Assembly: GCF_024722015.1 (NCBI RefSeq)
Contig: NZ_JANQBD010000014.1
Span: 168,197-232,196 of the forward strand
From: Paenibacillus radicis (ex Xue et al. 2023)
GTDB taxonomy: Bacteria > Bacillota > Bacilli > Paenibacillales > NBRC-103111
Reading direction: 5' to 3'
Length of the DNA: 64,000 nucleotides
The notes below the pieces were generated by a model. It saw only the letters and a program-made list of their open reading frames with translations, did no database searches and was not told where the DNA came from. Position 1 is the first letter of the stretch; each line of letters begins with the position of its first letter. Shown here piece after piece: positions 1-9,283 of the stretch. A program made the translations under genes and the position numbers.

Positions 1-227
1 AATTGAAGGAAATATACGTAAAATCCATTTAGAGTACCGCTGACACTAACCTCTAAAAATTTAAATGCTCCATATTGAATGCCCGATAAACAGTCGTTTC
101 TTACAAAAAACGGGGTTGTGCAAGTAACTTGAGCTTTTAGAGGACAGCACTTTGGGGGATATTATTATACTTGATGGAGCGAAAACGAATGTTCGAATAT
201 TGCTTATATCCTAGAGGAGATGGGAGT
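1..227. other. Intergenic stretch, nothing recognised
   Basis: No reading frame with a credible ribosome site, no RNA motif and no clear hairpin is seen. It adjoins the left edge of the dispersed repeat at about 228 and may belong to whatever lies left of the window. Confidence 0.4.
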
Positions 228-769
228 TGGGGAGATTGGGATTTTGGGTAATTGCCGAAGGAAATAGATGGAAATCCTCACGTTAATCCAGCCTGGATAT
301 CGTTTGAAATCAATATAACTGGAAAAACTAACGCTAATATAGCCGATATTGGTGATATCATTAAAAATCAGTAAAATTAGCATGAGAAATTCCAGCTATA
401 GGGCTGGGAACGCCATTTTTCGGTGCAATTAACCTGACATTTTCCTGTTATTTGCGTGGGATTCACTTGGATGCGATGCAATGACGTAACTGAACTCTGA
501 GCTCTGAACACTGAACTCCGAACTCCGATACCCGAGATTAGCATTCGCGCGCGAATTGGCCTCATCTCTGCATTTCGCTAATAAGACCCAAATATGGGGC
601 GCCTCAAAAGGGTACTTCCTACACCATAGTGATTAAATCATAAAATGTGCAAAAGAACCCTTCAAATCCACTATCAAAGTTGGAATTGAGGGTTGCTTTT
701 TGCAACATATATTCAGGATAAAGTGGTGGATGGACTGTCCCAATATGACTTTTGAGGCAGACCTGTTTC
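228..769. repeat. Dispersed degenerate repeat, copy 1
   Basis: This stretch aligns base by base, with substitutions and small gaps, to 37100-37587. Shared blocks include GGAGATTGGGATTTT, AATAGATGGAAATCCTC, AATCCAGCCTGGATATCG, TGACATTTTCCTG and CCTCATCTCTGCAT. Copy 1 carries an extra run of degenerate CTGAACTC-like units near 490-530 that copy 2 mostly lacks. Both copies have the same orientation and both end within about 50 bases of the stop codon of a minus-strand gene (thrS here). No frame is kept between the copies, so it is judged non-coding. Confidence 0.75.
651..700 (-). terminator. Probable thrS terminator inside the repeat
   Basis: On the minus strand an imperfect hairpin pairs AACCCTCAA with its partner about 30 bases on and is followed by CTTTT. 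It lies about 75 bases after the thrS stop. The matching hairpin in repeat copy 2 (37481-37521) pairs better. Confidence 0.5.
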
Positions 770-774
770 ATCCA

Positions 775-2715
775 TTAGTCGATTTGTTTTGTTCTAATTG
801 CCGTTTCAATTAAACTCACAACACTATCCAAGCTCTGAACGCCCAGATCGCCTTCTCCACGCTTACGTACGGATACGCTTGAGCTGTTCATTTCATTTTC
901 CCCTACAACAAGCATATAAGGAATTTTCTCCAGCTGAGCCTCACGTATTTTATAGCCCAGCTTCTCGTTGCGAAGATCGGATTCCACGCGTACGCCAGCC
1001 AGCTGAAGCTTCTCAGCAACCTCTTTAGCATAGTTCTCGAACGCTGTTGAAACCGGGATCACCTTCGCTTGTACCGGGCATAACCATGTTGGCAAAGCTC
1101 CAGCGAAATTTTCCAGAAGGAATGCTGTCATACGTTCCATTGTTGAGATGACGCCGCGATGAATAACAACAGGACGGTGCTTCTGCCCATCATCTCCAAC
1201 GTATTCAAGCTCAAAACGCTCAGGCAGCAAGAAATCCAATTGGGCCGTACCCAAAGTCTCTTCCTTCTTCAGTGCAGTTTTGATCTGAACATCAAGCTTC
1301 GGTCCGTAGAAGGCAGCTTCACCCTCTGCTTCATAGAACGGTAATCCCAATTCCTCAACTACCTCGCGCAGCATGCGCTGTGACATCTCCCACATCTCAT
1401 CATTCGGGAAATACTTCTCAGTATCCTTAGGATCCCGGTAGGATAAGCGGAAGCGGTATTCCTTAATACCGAAATCTTCATAAACATGGCGAATTAAATT
1501 AACGACTCGTGCAAACTCTTCCTTGATTTGATCAGGACGGCAGAAGATATGCGCATCATTCAATGTCATAGCCCTTACCCGATGAAGCCCAGTCAATGCT
1601 CCTGACATTTCATAACGGTGCATGGTCCCAAGCTCCGCAATTCGTACCGGAAGATCTCTATAGCTGCGCATATCGCTTTTATATACCATCATATGATGAG
1701 GACAGTTCATTGGACGAAGGACAAGCTCTTCATTGTCCATAATCATTTTCGGGAACATATCCTCCTGATAGTGCTCCCAGTGGCCGGATGTTTTGTATAA
1801 TTCAACATTAGCGAGCACTGGTGTATACACATGCTGGTAGCCAAGACGCTCTTCCAAATCAACGATGTAACGTTCCATGGTTCGGCGTACTTTGGCACCA
1901 TGAGGCAGCCACAACGGCAAGCCTTGGCCAACTTCACGGGAGAAGGTGAACATTTGCAATTCTTTGCCTAGCTTACGGTGGTCACGTTTCTTGGCTTCCT
2001 CCAATAAATGAAGATGCTCATCCAAGTCCGCTTTTTTCGGGAAAGCTGTTCCATAAATACGCTGAAGCATTTTATTTTTCGAATCACCACGCCAGTAGGC
2101 TCCTGCTACACTTAGAAGCTTGAACGCTTTAATACGTCCTGTTGAAGGCAAATGTGGTCCGCGGCAAAGGTCAAAAAACTCCCCTTGATCATAAATAGTC
2201 AGTTCAGCGTCTTCCGGCAAATCACGGATTAATTCAAGCTTCAATGGATCCTCAAGCTCGGAAAAAATACGATTGGCTTCTTCACGGCTGACCACACGTC
2301 TGCGGATTGGCAGGTTTTCCTGGGCAACCTTTTCCATCTCCTTCTCAATCTTAACCAGATCATCCGGTGTTAGCGGTGTTTCCAGATCAATATCATAATA
2401 AAAGCCATCTTCGATTACAGGACCGATTCCAAGCTTTACCGCCTTCTCACCATAGATGCGTTTTATCGCCTGAGCCATAAGATGAGCTGTACTATGTCGA
2501 TATACTTCCAAGCCATCCTCACTGTCCAATGTGACAATAGATACCGCAGCATCCTGCTCCAAAGCTGTGTTCAGATCCACCGCTTTTCCATTAAGTTTAC
2601 CAATCACTGCATTCTTCTTAAGCCCTGAGCTGATTGAACCAGCAATATCTTCGATTGTAGTTCCTTGCTCATACTCCCTAACTGCTCCATCCGGAAATGT
2701 TACCTTTACTGCCAT
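775..2715 (-). CDS. thrS: Threonyl-tRNA synthetase
   Basis: Class II aminoacyl-tRNA synthetase that charges tRNA-Thr in the cytoplasm. At 646 residues it has the full family length. An N-terminal TGS domain (about 1-62) is followed by the editing domain with HSTAHLMAQA near residue 73, then the catalytic core. The zinc ligands are visible as Cys in MNCPHH (about 337), His in DAHIFC (about 388) and His in VIHRGVIS (about 514), with the anticodon-binding domain at the C-terminus. The start ATG follows a GGAGGCTG ribosome site. It is preceded by a T-box leader with its own promoter, so expression should follow tRNA-Thr charging. Identification is certain. Confidence 0.98.
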   Translation of the reverse strand: MAVKVTFPDGAVREYEQGTTIEDIAGSISSGLKKNAVIGKLNGKAVDLNTALEQDAAVSIVTLDSEDGLEVYRHSTAHLMAQAIKRIYGEKAVKLGIGPVIEDGFYYDIDLETPLTPDDLVKIEKEMEKVAQENLPIRRRVVSREEANRIFSELEDPLKLELIRDLPEDAELTIYDQGEFFDLCRGPHLPSTGRIKAFKLLSVAGAYWRGDSKNKMLQRIYGTAFPKKADLDEHLHLLEEAKKRDHRKLGKELQMFTFSREVGQGLPLWLPHGAKVRRTMERYIVDLEERLGYQHVYTPVLANVELYKTSGHWEHYQEDMFPKMIMDNEELVLRPMNCPHHMMVYKSDMRSYRDLPVRIAELGTMHRYEMSGALTGLHRVRAMTLNDAHIFCRPDQIKEEFARVVNLIRHVYEDFGIKEYRFRLSYRDPKDTEKYFPNDEMWEMSQRMLREVVEELGLPFYEAEGEAAFYGPKLDVQIKTALKKEETLGTAQLDFLLPERFELEYVGDDGQKHRPVVIHRGVISTMERMTAFLLENFAGALPTWLCPVQAKVIPVSTAFENYAKEVAEKLQLAGVRVESDLRNEKLGYKIREAQLEKIPYMLVVGENEMNSSSVSVRKRGEGDLGVQSLDSVVSLIETAIRTKQID

Positions 2716-2748
2716 TTCATTTCAGCCTCCATTCTTTTTTTGCAAACA

Positions 2749-3034
2749 AAAAAAGCGCATCATCCCAGAAAGGGACGAGTGCGCTTGGTCTCGTGGTTCC
2801 ACCCTAATTCGATTCGCAATCTTTCCTGATGTATGCAGGCCGATCAACAAATCCTCAATAAGCATCTGATAACGGAAATGAACCGGAGAGTTATACTAGT
2901 CAGGCTACAATGGCCAGCGTTCCAACTCTCAACTACAAAGGGGTAAAGGAATGTCGTTTAACTGAAGGAGCTTCCAGCCAAGTCTCCTCTCTCTGTGCAG
3001 TGCTTCATCCTTATTGTCTTTGATTTCAGTCTTA
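2749..3034 (-). promoter_or_regulatory. T-box riboswitch of thrS
   Basis: The minus strand carries the invariant T-box core AGGGTGGAACCACG at 2792-2805. Directly after it comes a terminator hairpin (GCGC arms, 2752-2786) ending in seven T residues before the thrS ribosome site. This is the usual arrangement of a leader that reads uncharged tRNA-Thr and prevents termination. About 280 nt lie between the likely transcription start (near 3034) and the terminator, enough for stems I to III. The Thr specifier codon was not assigned with confidence. Confidence 0.93.
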
Positions 3035-3961
3035 TCCTTTATTATAATCAGATGCAGCCGAACGGTCAAGATTTTGGCATAACCTGCAATATTCACATAT
3101 CTCAACACGGTTTTCAAAAATTTGCTTAATGGTTTGGATTATTTGTACATCCGGGTCTCTTGTGTGAATATAAATAAGCTGTGGGGATACGGATATCAAA
3201 GTACTTACAATGACATCCTCGAAATTAATATCTTTTTCAAGCATTTCGATGGTCAATGTTGTATCACCGGATGTATCGATTTTCTCCATTTCTTCGTTAA
3301 AAAGCAAAAACTCATTGCCGCCTTTATGTATTAAATGGGCAAGCGGGATTTTGGCCTCCTGAATGTAAACAAAATATTGAAGCAGTGAAATAAACTCCCG
3401 GTATTGTTGATCCATCAAAAACTCATCAATGGCATATTCAGCGATTTCCCGAAGCTCTTCAGTGTACTCATCTAATCTAAATCTCATGAAACCATCGATG
3501 TTTAGGACTGTATTTTCCTGTAAAAAGCTTTGAATGCCCTGGCGAATTTTCTCCTTACGGCGCAGTACCATCTCACGCTGCTCCCAGAATTCATTCGTCT
3601 TCTCGACCAGAAGCATTTGTCTATAGTAGCCTAGAATGGAATTAATATCAGTTTCTTGTTTGTAATCAAATTCTTTTAAAATCAGAGCCCTCAGCAATTC
3701 CTCTTCCTTATCGCTTATTACCCAATCAGCAATTTTCTCAGAAACCTTCTGAATTAGCGCGTCCATACGTTTGTCCAATTGAAATCGAGGCATAACCCCA
3801 TTAACTTCAATTATGGAACAGGTTTTATCATGCTGTAGTTCAATTACCGCATTGTGTTTATAAGAATCCCATACCGCAGCTGCAACCGATTCATGAAGTC
3901 GTTGAACCGATTCTTCCGGTACTTTCATTAAAGTCAAAGCAAACAGCTTCATACCATTCAC
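3032..3961 (-). CDS. ytxC: YtxC-like sporulation protein
   Basis: A 309-residue soluble protein without signal peptide or membrane segment. Sequence character (acidic, helical, with an LLQYFVYIQEAKI-type central part) and position directly upstream of thrS match the YtxC family, known from Bacillus as a putative sporulation protein of unknown biochemical role. A conserved-looking CEYCRLC cluster near the C-terminus (about 289-295) might bind metal; that is only a suggestion. The thrS promoter lies in its last codons. The family call rests on synteny plus similarity from memory. Confidence 0.75.
   Translation of the reverse strand: MNGMKLFALTLMKVPEESVQRLHESVAAAVWDSYKHNAVIELQHDKTCSIIEVNGVMPRFQLDKRMDALIQKVSEKIADWVISDKEEELLRALILKEFDYKQETDINSILGYYRQMLLVEKTNEFWEQREMVLRRKEKIRQGIQSFLQENTVLNIDGFMRFRLDEYTEELREIAEYAIDEFLMDQQYREFISLLQYFVYIQEAKIPLAHLIHKGGNEFLLFNEEMEKIDTSGDTTLTIEMLEKDINFEDVIVSTLISVSPQLIYIHTRDPDVQIIQTIKQIFENRVEICEYCRLCQNLDRSAASDYNKG
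3041..3069 (-). promoter_or_regulatory. Sigma-A promoter of thrS leader
   Basis: The minus strand has TTGACC (3064-3069), a 17-base spacer and a perfect TATAAT (3041-3046). The promoter lies inside the last codons of ytxC, so thrS has its own start even though ytxC is upstream in the same direction. Confidence 0.85.
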
Positions 3962-4083
3962 TCCCTTCTTACCTAGTAGCTCCTACTTAAAGTATATGGT
4001 CACTTGAAGGCATATATACAAACAACAATTTCCCATGGTATAGTTAAGTAATTAGAAAGCCGCAATAATGGAGTGACAACTGA

Positions 4084-5193
4084 ATGGGGTTTGACTTTAT
4101 ACAATTGGTTAACTTGCCTCTATGGAACCGTAAGATTATAAATGGTTATTGGATTATTATAGGCCTTGCTGTCTTGCTCTCCATCTTTAATAATGTGATT
4201 AGTTACTTTACTAAACAATATGATTCGGTTCCTATAATCACTCTTGGTGTCGTGTGGGTTCTTGGAGTGGCGGCTTTGGAAGCTGCCAATTATTGGATAA
4301 AGAAAGGGCTCGATTATATTATTATTACGGGCGCTTTCATCATTCCGGTCAGTTTGATTTATTCGTTTCCTGAAGACAGCGTTTTATTAACAACACTATA
4401 CCTTCCCATTCTAATCTCCGTGTTGTATTTTCAGCTCCGTAAGGTTATTTTCTCGGCTATCCTAAGTTTAATTAGCTTTTATGCTCTTTACTTATTGTGC
4501 TTAAGTGAAACTGCTTTGTATTCAACCAACGACCTCATCATCATGACCTGTGTTCTTCTCTGTGGCGCCATTGTTGCAATAAGTGTCATGAGCCGCGGGT
4601 CCGAGCTATTGAAGCATTTGCAAACTTCACTCGCATCCAGCCAAGATCTACTTGTAAAAAATGTAATAATGGACAAGCAGATAAAAACCGATGCGCTAAC
4701 CGGATTATATAACCATATGTCCTTCCATGAATATTTGGATAAGTTGATTGAGCAAGGGGAAAAGTATAATCTTTCCTTCCAGCTTGCCGTTCTGGATATC
4801 GACCACTTCAAGAAAGTGAATGATACTTTCGGTCACCGGGCAGGAGATATTGTACTGAAGAAGGTCGCTCAGTCGATAACGTCTATGGTATCACCCAATG
4901 ATTTTACAGCCCGTTATGGCGGCGAGGAATTCGCAGTTATTTTCACAGATATTGAATTAAACGAGTCATTACTGAATCTTGAAAATATTCGCACTTACAT
5001 TTCTGAGCAGCACCATGAGGAACTGAAGGGCAATGCGGTAACTATAAGCATCGGTGTTCAGGATTATGTAAAGGGCTGTACGAAGGAAGCACTTTTCACA
5101 GGAGCCGATCAAGCCTTGTATGAGGCAAAAAGAAATGGCCGTAACCGCACGGTAGTCCATGATCCACAAAAAGAAACAACGAACCCGAATTAA
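4084..5193 (+). CDS. Membrane diguanylate cyclase (GGDEF)
   Basis: Makes the second messenger c-di-GMP from two GTP. The N-terminal half (about 20-165) has several hydrophobic segments, consistent with about six membrane helices acting as a sensor. The C-terminal half is a GGDEF domain with the active-site signature RYGGEEF near residue 277 and the upstream LDIDHFKKVNDTFGH block. The product-inhibition site (RxxD) is absent: the equivalent residues read SPND, so feedback inhibition through that site is not expected. ATG follows GGAGTGACAACTGA. It lies two genes from an EAL phosphodiesterase, but the two are transcribed in opposite directions. Confidence 0.93.
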   Translation: MGFDFIQLVNLPLWNRKIINGYWIIIGLAVLLSIFNNVISYFTKQYDSVPIITLGVVWVLGVAALEAANYWIKKGLDYIIITGAFIIPVSLIYSFPEDSVLLTTLYLPILISVLYFQLRKVIFSAILSLISFYALYLLCLSETALYSTNDLIIMTCVLLCGAIVAISVMSRGSELLKHLQTSLASSQDLLVKNVIMDKQIKTDALTGLYNHMSFHEYLDKLIEQGEKYNLSFQLAVLDIDHFKKVNDTFGHRAGDIVLKKVAQSITSMVSPNDFTARYGGEEFAVIFTDIELNESLLNLENIRTYISEQHHEELKGNAVTISIGVQDYVKGCTKEALFTGADQALYEAKRNGRNRTVVHDPQKETTNPN

Positions 5194-5210
5194 TCGGGTT
5201 CGTTGTTTTT
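5175..5210. terminator. Bidirectional terminator overlapping a stop codon
   Basis: A perfect 14-bp stem (AACAACGAACCCGA and its complement) encloses a 5-base loop, and the TAA stop of the cyclase gene lies in that loop. T-runs occur on both sides, so it can end both the cyclase transcript and the convergent mqnC transcript. Confidence 0.9.
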
Positions 5211-5219
5211 TATTAGCTA

Positions 5220-6356
5220 TTAATTTTGCATCATAAAGTCGTTTTCAATCTTTTCGTTAACATCGTCAAACACACGTAAAATGTCATACTTCGTATTGCG
5301 CTGCGCAGGGATTTTGCCAGCTTCACGAATAATGTCCAAGGTGGATGAAATGTTGACTTTGTGCGTGGTGCCTGCAGCCGAAACAACATTCTCCTCAATC
5401 ATGGTAGAACCAAAATCATTACAGCCATAATGAAGGGATTGCTTCCCTACCTCCGGTCCCATCGTTACCCAGGAAGATTGGAAATTAGGGATATTGTCCA
5501 GCATGATCCGACTGATCGCAACATTCTTCAAATAATCCTGCGGCCCCAGCTTTTCAGCCTTCAAATTCGTATTGTCCGGCTGAAACAACCAAGAAATGAA
5601 TGCCAGAAATCCTGGCGTCTTATGTTTATTCGCAATACATTCGTCTTGAGCGTCACGGATGCGAAGCAAGTGAAGGGCCCGCTCCTCCATCGACTCACCA
5701 AAGCCAATTACCATTGTGCCTGTAGTATGCATGCCGATTTTATGAGCTGTCTGCATGACATCCATCCAATCACGCCAAGATCCTTTCAGACGGCTGATCT
5801 TTCTCCGAGTACGGTCATCCAATATTTCAGCGCCACCGCCAGGCAATGAATCTAATCCAGCCTCGTGCAGCTCACGCATAACCTCTTCCAGCGTAAGCCC
5901 ATCCGATACATCCTTCATCTTCAAAATTTCTGCCGGTGAGAAGGAATGCATTTGAATGGAAAACCGCTTCTTAATTTCGCGAAGCAGATTTGTATAATAA
6001 GTAAACGGAAGGTTTGGATTAGTCCCTCCTTGCATCAATATTTCTGTACCGCCCACATCCAACGTTTCTTGAATTTTGTTGAAGATGGTCTCGTCGGACA
6101 GAACATAACCTTCCTTGGAGCCAGGAGCACGGTAAAAGGCACAAAACTTACAATACACATCGCAAATATTAGTGTAATTGACATTACGTCCAATGACGAA
6201 TGTAGTAATCGGCTCCGGATGATGTTTGAGCATAATCCGATTGGCTACATGTCCCATTTTCTCAATCTGATCAGATCCATATAATTCGATGCAGTCTTCA
6301 AGACTGATACGGTTTCCTGCTAAAGCATTATCAAGGATGCGGTCAACGGAACTCAT
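5220..6356 (-). CDS. mqnC: Cyclic dehypoxanthinyl futalosine synthase
   Basis: Radical SAM enzyme of the futalosine route to menaquinone; it closes the ring of dehypoxanthinyl futalosine. The iron-sulphur motif CDVYCKFCAFYR (CxxxCxxC) lies near residue 70, followed by GGTEILMQGG and, near the C-terminus, SSWVTMGPEVGKQSL and HYGCNDFGSTMIEEN, which fit MqnC better than the related MqnE. Length 378 fits the family. The ATG at 6356 is chosen because AAGGAG lies 8 bases upstream; a GTG three codons earlier overlaps that site. No other mqn gene is in the window. The MqnC/MqnE distinction is made from motif memory. Confidence 0.85.
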   Translation of the reverse strand: MSSVDRILDNALAGNRISLEDCIELYGSDQIEKMGHVANRIMLKHHPEPITTFVIGRNVNYTNICDVYCKFCAFYRAPGSKEGYVLSDETIFNKIQETLDVGGTEILMQGGTNPNLPFTYYTNLLREIKKRFSIQMHSFSPAEILKMKDVSDGLTLEEVMRELHEAGLDSLPGGGAEILDDRTRRKISRLKGSWRDWMDVMQTAHKIGMHTTGTMVIGFGESMEERALHLLRIRDAQDECIANKHKTPGFLAFISWLFQPDNTNLKAEKLGPQDYLKNVAISRIMLDNIPNFQSSWVTMGPEVGKQSLHYGCNDFGSTMIEENVVSAAGTTHKVNISSTLDIIREAGKIPAQRNTKYDILRVFDDVNEKIENDFMMQN

Positions 6357-6469
6357 CCTGCTCACTCCTTTTATTCTGGCTATATGTTTTGTATACGAAG
6401 AAAATCATCTAAACTATCGTACCATAAACGAAGGGCTTAGTCATTAAAAGAAAATCCCGTTTAAAAATT

Positions 6470-6517
6470 AACAAACAAGAGATTACCCTGAGCAAAATGC
6501 TCTTCGGCAATCTCTTG
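6470..6517 (-). terminator. Terminator of the EAL gene
   Basis: A long inverted repeat (CAAGAGATT arms, 6476-6517) with internal mismatches is followed on the minus strand by TTTGTTAATTTTT, just after the stop of the EAL gene. Confidence 0.75.
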
Positions 6518-6532
6518 GGTTAGTTCATAGCT

Positions 6533-7903
6533 CTAGGCGCTGTATACTTGGCGGTTCCCTCTAATCTTCTCTTTCACCAACCGGAACTGTTGAGTTCGGT
6601 CTTGATTCGCTATGAAAGGCTCCGGTCTTGCAAAATAAAAGCCTTGCCCCATCTGTACCTGCATTTCATACAGGACATCGGCTTCTTCTTGCCGCTCTAC
6701 ACCCTCCGCAATAACTTGACAATTAATATTTTCCGCAAAATGAAGCATGGCACGAAGCAGTGACTGCTTTACTTCAAATTTGTCGATATTTTGAATAAGC
6801 GATCTATCGATTTTGATGATGTCCGGAACGAGCTCCGAGATCGTTTGCAGACTGGAGTATCCTGCGCCGGCGTCATCAACAGCAAAACGAAAGCCATGGG
6901 AACGATATTTGGTTAGTAAATGACCCATATAATCAAAATTTCGAATGGCATGGCGTTCTGTAATCTCCAAAACAATCTGCGAAGGTGAAACTTCTGGATG
7001 CTGAGACATGACGTCTAGCAGTTCATTTAAAAAAAGCGGATGACACAAGGTTACAGGTGTGATGTTAATAAATACTTGCTCCCGGATCTGTCTGACGGCA
7101 ATTTCATTAAATGCTTTCTTGATAACTAAAAACTCCATTTTTGATAATAGATCAGCCTGATAAGCAAAATCAAACAATTCAATGGGGGAGTGAAAAGGAG
7201 TATTATGCGGGCCTCGAGTCAAAATCTCCCAACCGAAGATTTCACCGGTATTTAAGTTCATAATCGGCTGCGTCAGCACGGAAATATTCTCCGTTTGTAT
7301 AATATCAACTAAGTGCTGCCTTGATTTAGTAAAATGGGGCGGCAATTTCTTGGTTGCGATCGAATGTGCATAATGGTAGGCACTATGTATGGCCGCTTTC
7401 GTATTTTCAATATCCTGGTTTATCATGTAGCAGCCGACCTGAAATGTATATGAAGCTTCCTCATGAAAACGGGCTGGCAAGCGCAGTCTCCGCTCCAACT
7501 CATTCCGTAATAGAATCGATTTTCGATGCATCTCGTCATAAGTGAAGCCTTGATGCTCCTTGATGAAAATGCAGAAATCTTCACCGCCAAATTGCTTAAT
7601 TCCAAGAATATCTTGCTTCTTAAAAAATGTTGGTATAACTTCGCGCATCGTTATGCGTATGTGCTGCTGCAAATTCTGAATAAATGAGTGGGGATAGGTG
7701 GCAAAAAGATGATGAAAATCTTCCATATAAAACAAAAGCAAACCGCAATTACCGCCTTGACGCCGATATTGTTGAAGGATCGAGACTATAGGATCGCGTA
7801 GTGAAAAATCAGGGGGGAAATACTTCAATGACTTGTTGGAAAAAGGTAAATAACAAATCATTTTTAATTTTTCTTTCCAGTTAGAAAAAGAAAGTACGGT
7901 CAT
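6533..7903 (-). CDS. EAL-domain c-di-GMP phosphodiesterase with degenerate GGDEF
   Basis: Predicted to hydrolyse c-di-GMP. The N-terminal half has a GGDEF-like fold whose signature reads GGEDF rather than GG(D/E)EF, so cyclase activity is doubtful. The C-terminal half is an EAL domain in which EAL is replaced by EIL (GWEILTRG); the other metal and catalytic positions are present: FINITP, LEITER, DDAGAGYSSL, IKIDRSLI, AEGVER and QGFYFARP. No membrane segment is seen. The ATG at 7903 is chosen because GGGGGA precedes it by 5 bases (456 residues); the frame stays open to a TTG at 8008 that has no ribosome site. Likely partner in turnover: the cyclase at 4084-5193. Confidence 0.85.
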   Translation of the reverse strand: MTVLSFSNWKEKLKMICYLPFSNKSLKYFPPDFSLRDPIVSILQQYRRQGGNCGLLLFYMEDFHHLFATYPHSFIQNLQQHIRITMREVIPTFFKKQDILGIKQFGGEDFCIFIKEHQGFTYDEMHRKSILLRNELERRLRLPARFHEEASYTFQVGCYMINQDIENTKAAIHSAYHYAHSIATKKLPPHFTKSRQHLVDIIQTENISVLTQPIMNLNTGEIFGWEILTRGPHNTPFHSPIELFDFAYQADLLSKMEFLVIKKAFNEIAVRQIREQVFINITPVTLCHPLFLNELLDVMSQHPEVSPSQIVLEITERHAIRNFDYMGHLLTKYRSHGFRFAVDDAGAGYSSLQTISELVPDIIKIDRSLIQNIDKFEVKQSLLRAMLHFAENINCQVIAEGVERQEEADVLYEMQVQMGQGFYFARPEPFIANQDRTQQFRLVKEKIRGNRQVYSA

Positions 7904-8050
7904 TGTATCCCCCATTTTGCCGCCAACAATTGTTGGAAATTTGAAATTAATCATATCATGAGTTAACCATTGGTGAATAGTATAATAACACAAAGATAGT
8001 GCTTTCAAAATAAAAATGATGCCGAAGAACTAAACAATTACTCAAAATAT

Positions 8051-8093
8051 ATAAAAAACAGCCGAAGAATGTCAACGAACATCCCTTCGGCTG
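8051..8093 (-). terminator. Terminator of the Met operon
   Basis: The arms CAGCCGAAG and CTTCGGCTG form a hairpin followed on the minus strand by TTTTTTAT, just after the metC stop. Confidence 0.85.
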
Positions 8094-8104
8094 AAAATCT
8101 GACA

Positions 8105-9280
8105 TTATTCGGCAAATGATAATGCTTGCTCCAGATCGGCAATCAAGTCTTCGATGCTTTCCAGCCCTACTGAATATCGGATTAGACCGTCCGTAATCCC
8201 TCGCTCCAATCGAACCTCCCGTGGCATTGCCGCATGAGACATCATGGCTGGGTAGGACAATATACTTTCAACAGCCCCAAGGCTGACAGCAACCAATGGA
8301 ATCTCCACCTTGCCCAGCACTTTCTTGGCACGTTCTCCTGAGCCAACATCGAAGGATACGACAGCTCCGTAACCAAGCGATTGTTTCTCGTGGATGGCAC
8401 GGCCAGGATGACCCGGTAAGCCAGGATAATATACAGCTTCTACTTCAGGATGCTCTGAAAGCCACTCAGCCAAGCGTTGTGCACTTTTCTCATGAGCATC
8501 CATGCGTGTTTTCAAGGTTTTCATTCCTCGCATAAGCAGCCAGGAATCAGATACACCTAGAATGGTTCCAAGCCCATTTTGCAGCTGTTTCATACGGATA
8601 CCCAAGCTTTCGTTGGCAACAACAGCAAGACCAGCAGTGACATCACTGTGACCGCCTAAAAACTTGGTGGCACTGTGCAATACAATATCAACTCCATGTT
8701 CTATCGGACGTTGATGGTATGGAGTCATGAATGTGTTGTCAAGCATCGTCAACAGGTCGTGCTGCTTAGCCCATGCTGTGATTTCCCCGATATCCGTAAT
8801 CTTCAGCGTAGGATTCGATGGAGTTTCCATGAACACAGCCTTGGTATTCGGCTGGAGTGCCGCTTTTACTTTATCCAGATCGGTCATATCGACAAAGGTT
8901 GTCTCGACATTCATCCTCGTCATGATCGTGCTCAGCAGCCGATAGGTGCCCCCATACACATCTTCAGTGCATATGACGTGATCGCCTGCGGATAGCAGCA
9001 TGGCAGCAGCCGAAATAGCTGCCATACCCGATGCGAAAGCAAAACCGCGCGTTCCGCCCTCCAGCACCGCAATGTAATCCTCTAGAGCTTGACGGGTCGG
9101 ATTTCCTGAGCGTGTGTAATCAAATTCTTGCTGCTCATCCAAAGCTTCTTGATGAAAAGTTGAAGCCTGATAGATTGGAGTACTGGAAGCTCCTGTTGTT
9201 GAATCGATGGCTCTATTAAAATGAATGAGCTTCGTTGCGAACTGACGCTCAGCTTGTGCTTCGGTACGGTTGCGTGCCAT
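8105..9280 (-). CDS. metC: Cystathionine beta-lyase
   Basis: PLP enzyme of the Cys/Met metabolism family that splits cystathionine to homocysteine, ammonia and pyruvate. The lysine that binds PLP is in SATKFLGGHSDV; YTRSGNPTR and SYPAMMSHAAMP are also family hallmarks. It is 391 residues. It is the last gene of metA-metI-metC, 3 bases after metI, matching the metI-metC order of Bacillus. Sequence alone does not fully separate beta-lyase from gamma-synthase or gamma-lyase; position in the operon decides the call. Confidence 0.85.
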   Translation of the reverse strand: MARNRTEAQAERQFATKLIHFNRAIDSTTGASSTPIYQASTFHQEALDEQQEFDYTRSGNPTRQALEDYIAVLEGGTRGFAFASGMAAISAAAMLLSAGDHVICTEDVYGGTYRLLSTIMTRMNVETTFVDMTDLDKVKAALQPNTKAVFMETPSNPTLKITDIGEITAWAKQHDLLTMLDNTFMTPYHQRPIEHGVDIVLHSATKFLGGHSDVTAGLAVVANESLGIRMKQLQNGLGTILGVSDSWLLMRGMKTLKTRMDAHEKSAQRLAEWLSEHPEVEAVYYPGLPGHPGRAIHEKQSLGYGAVVSFDVGSGERAKKVLGKVEIPLVAVSLGAVESILSYPAMMSHAAMPREVRLERGITDGLIRYSVGLESIEDLIADLEQALSFAE

Positions 9281-9283
9281 CGA

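Noticed and set aside
377..565. 62-codon minus-strand frame in repeat copy 1
   Set aside because: No ribosome site, and the frame is not kept in repeat copy 2.
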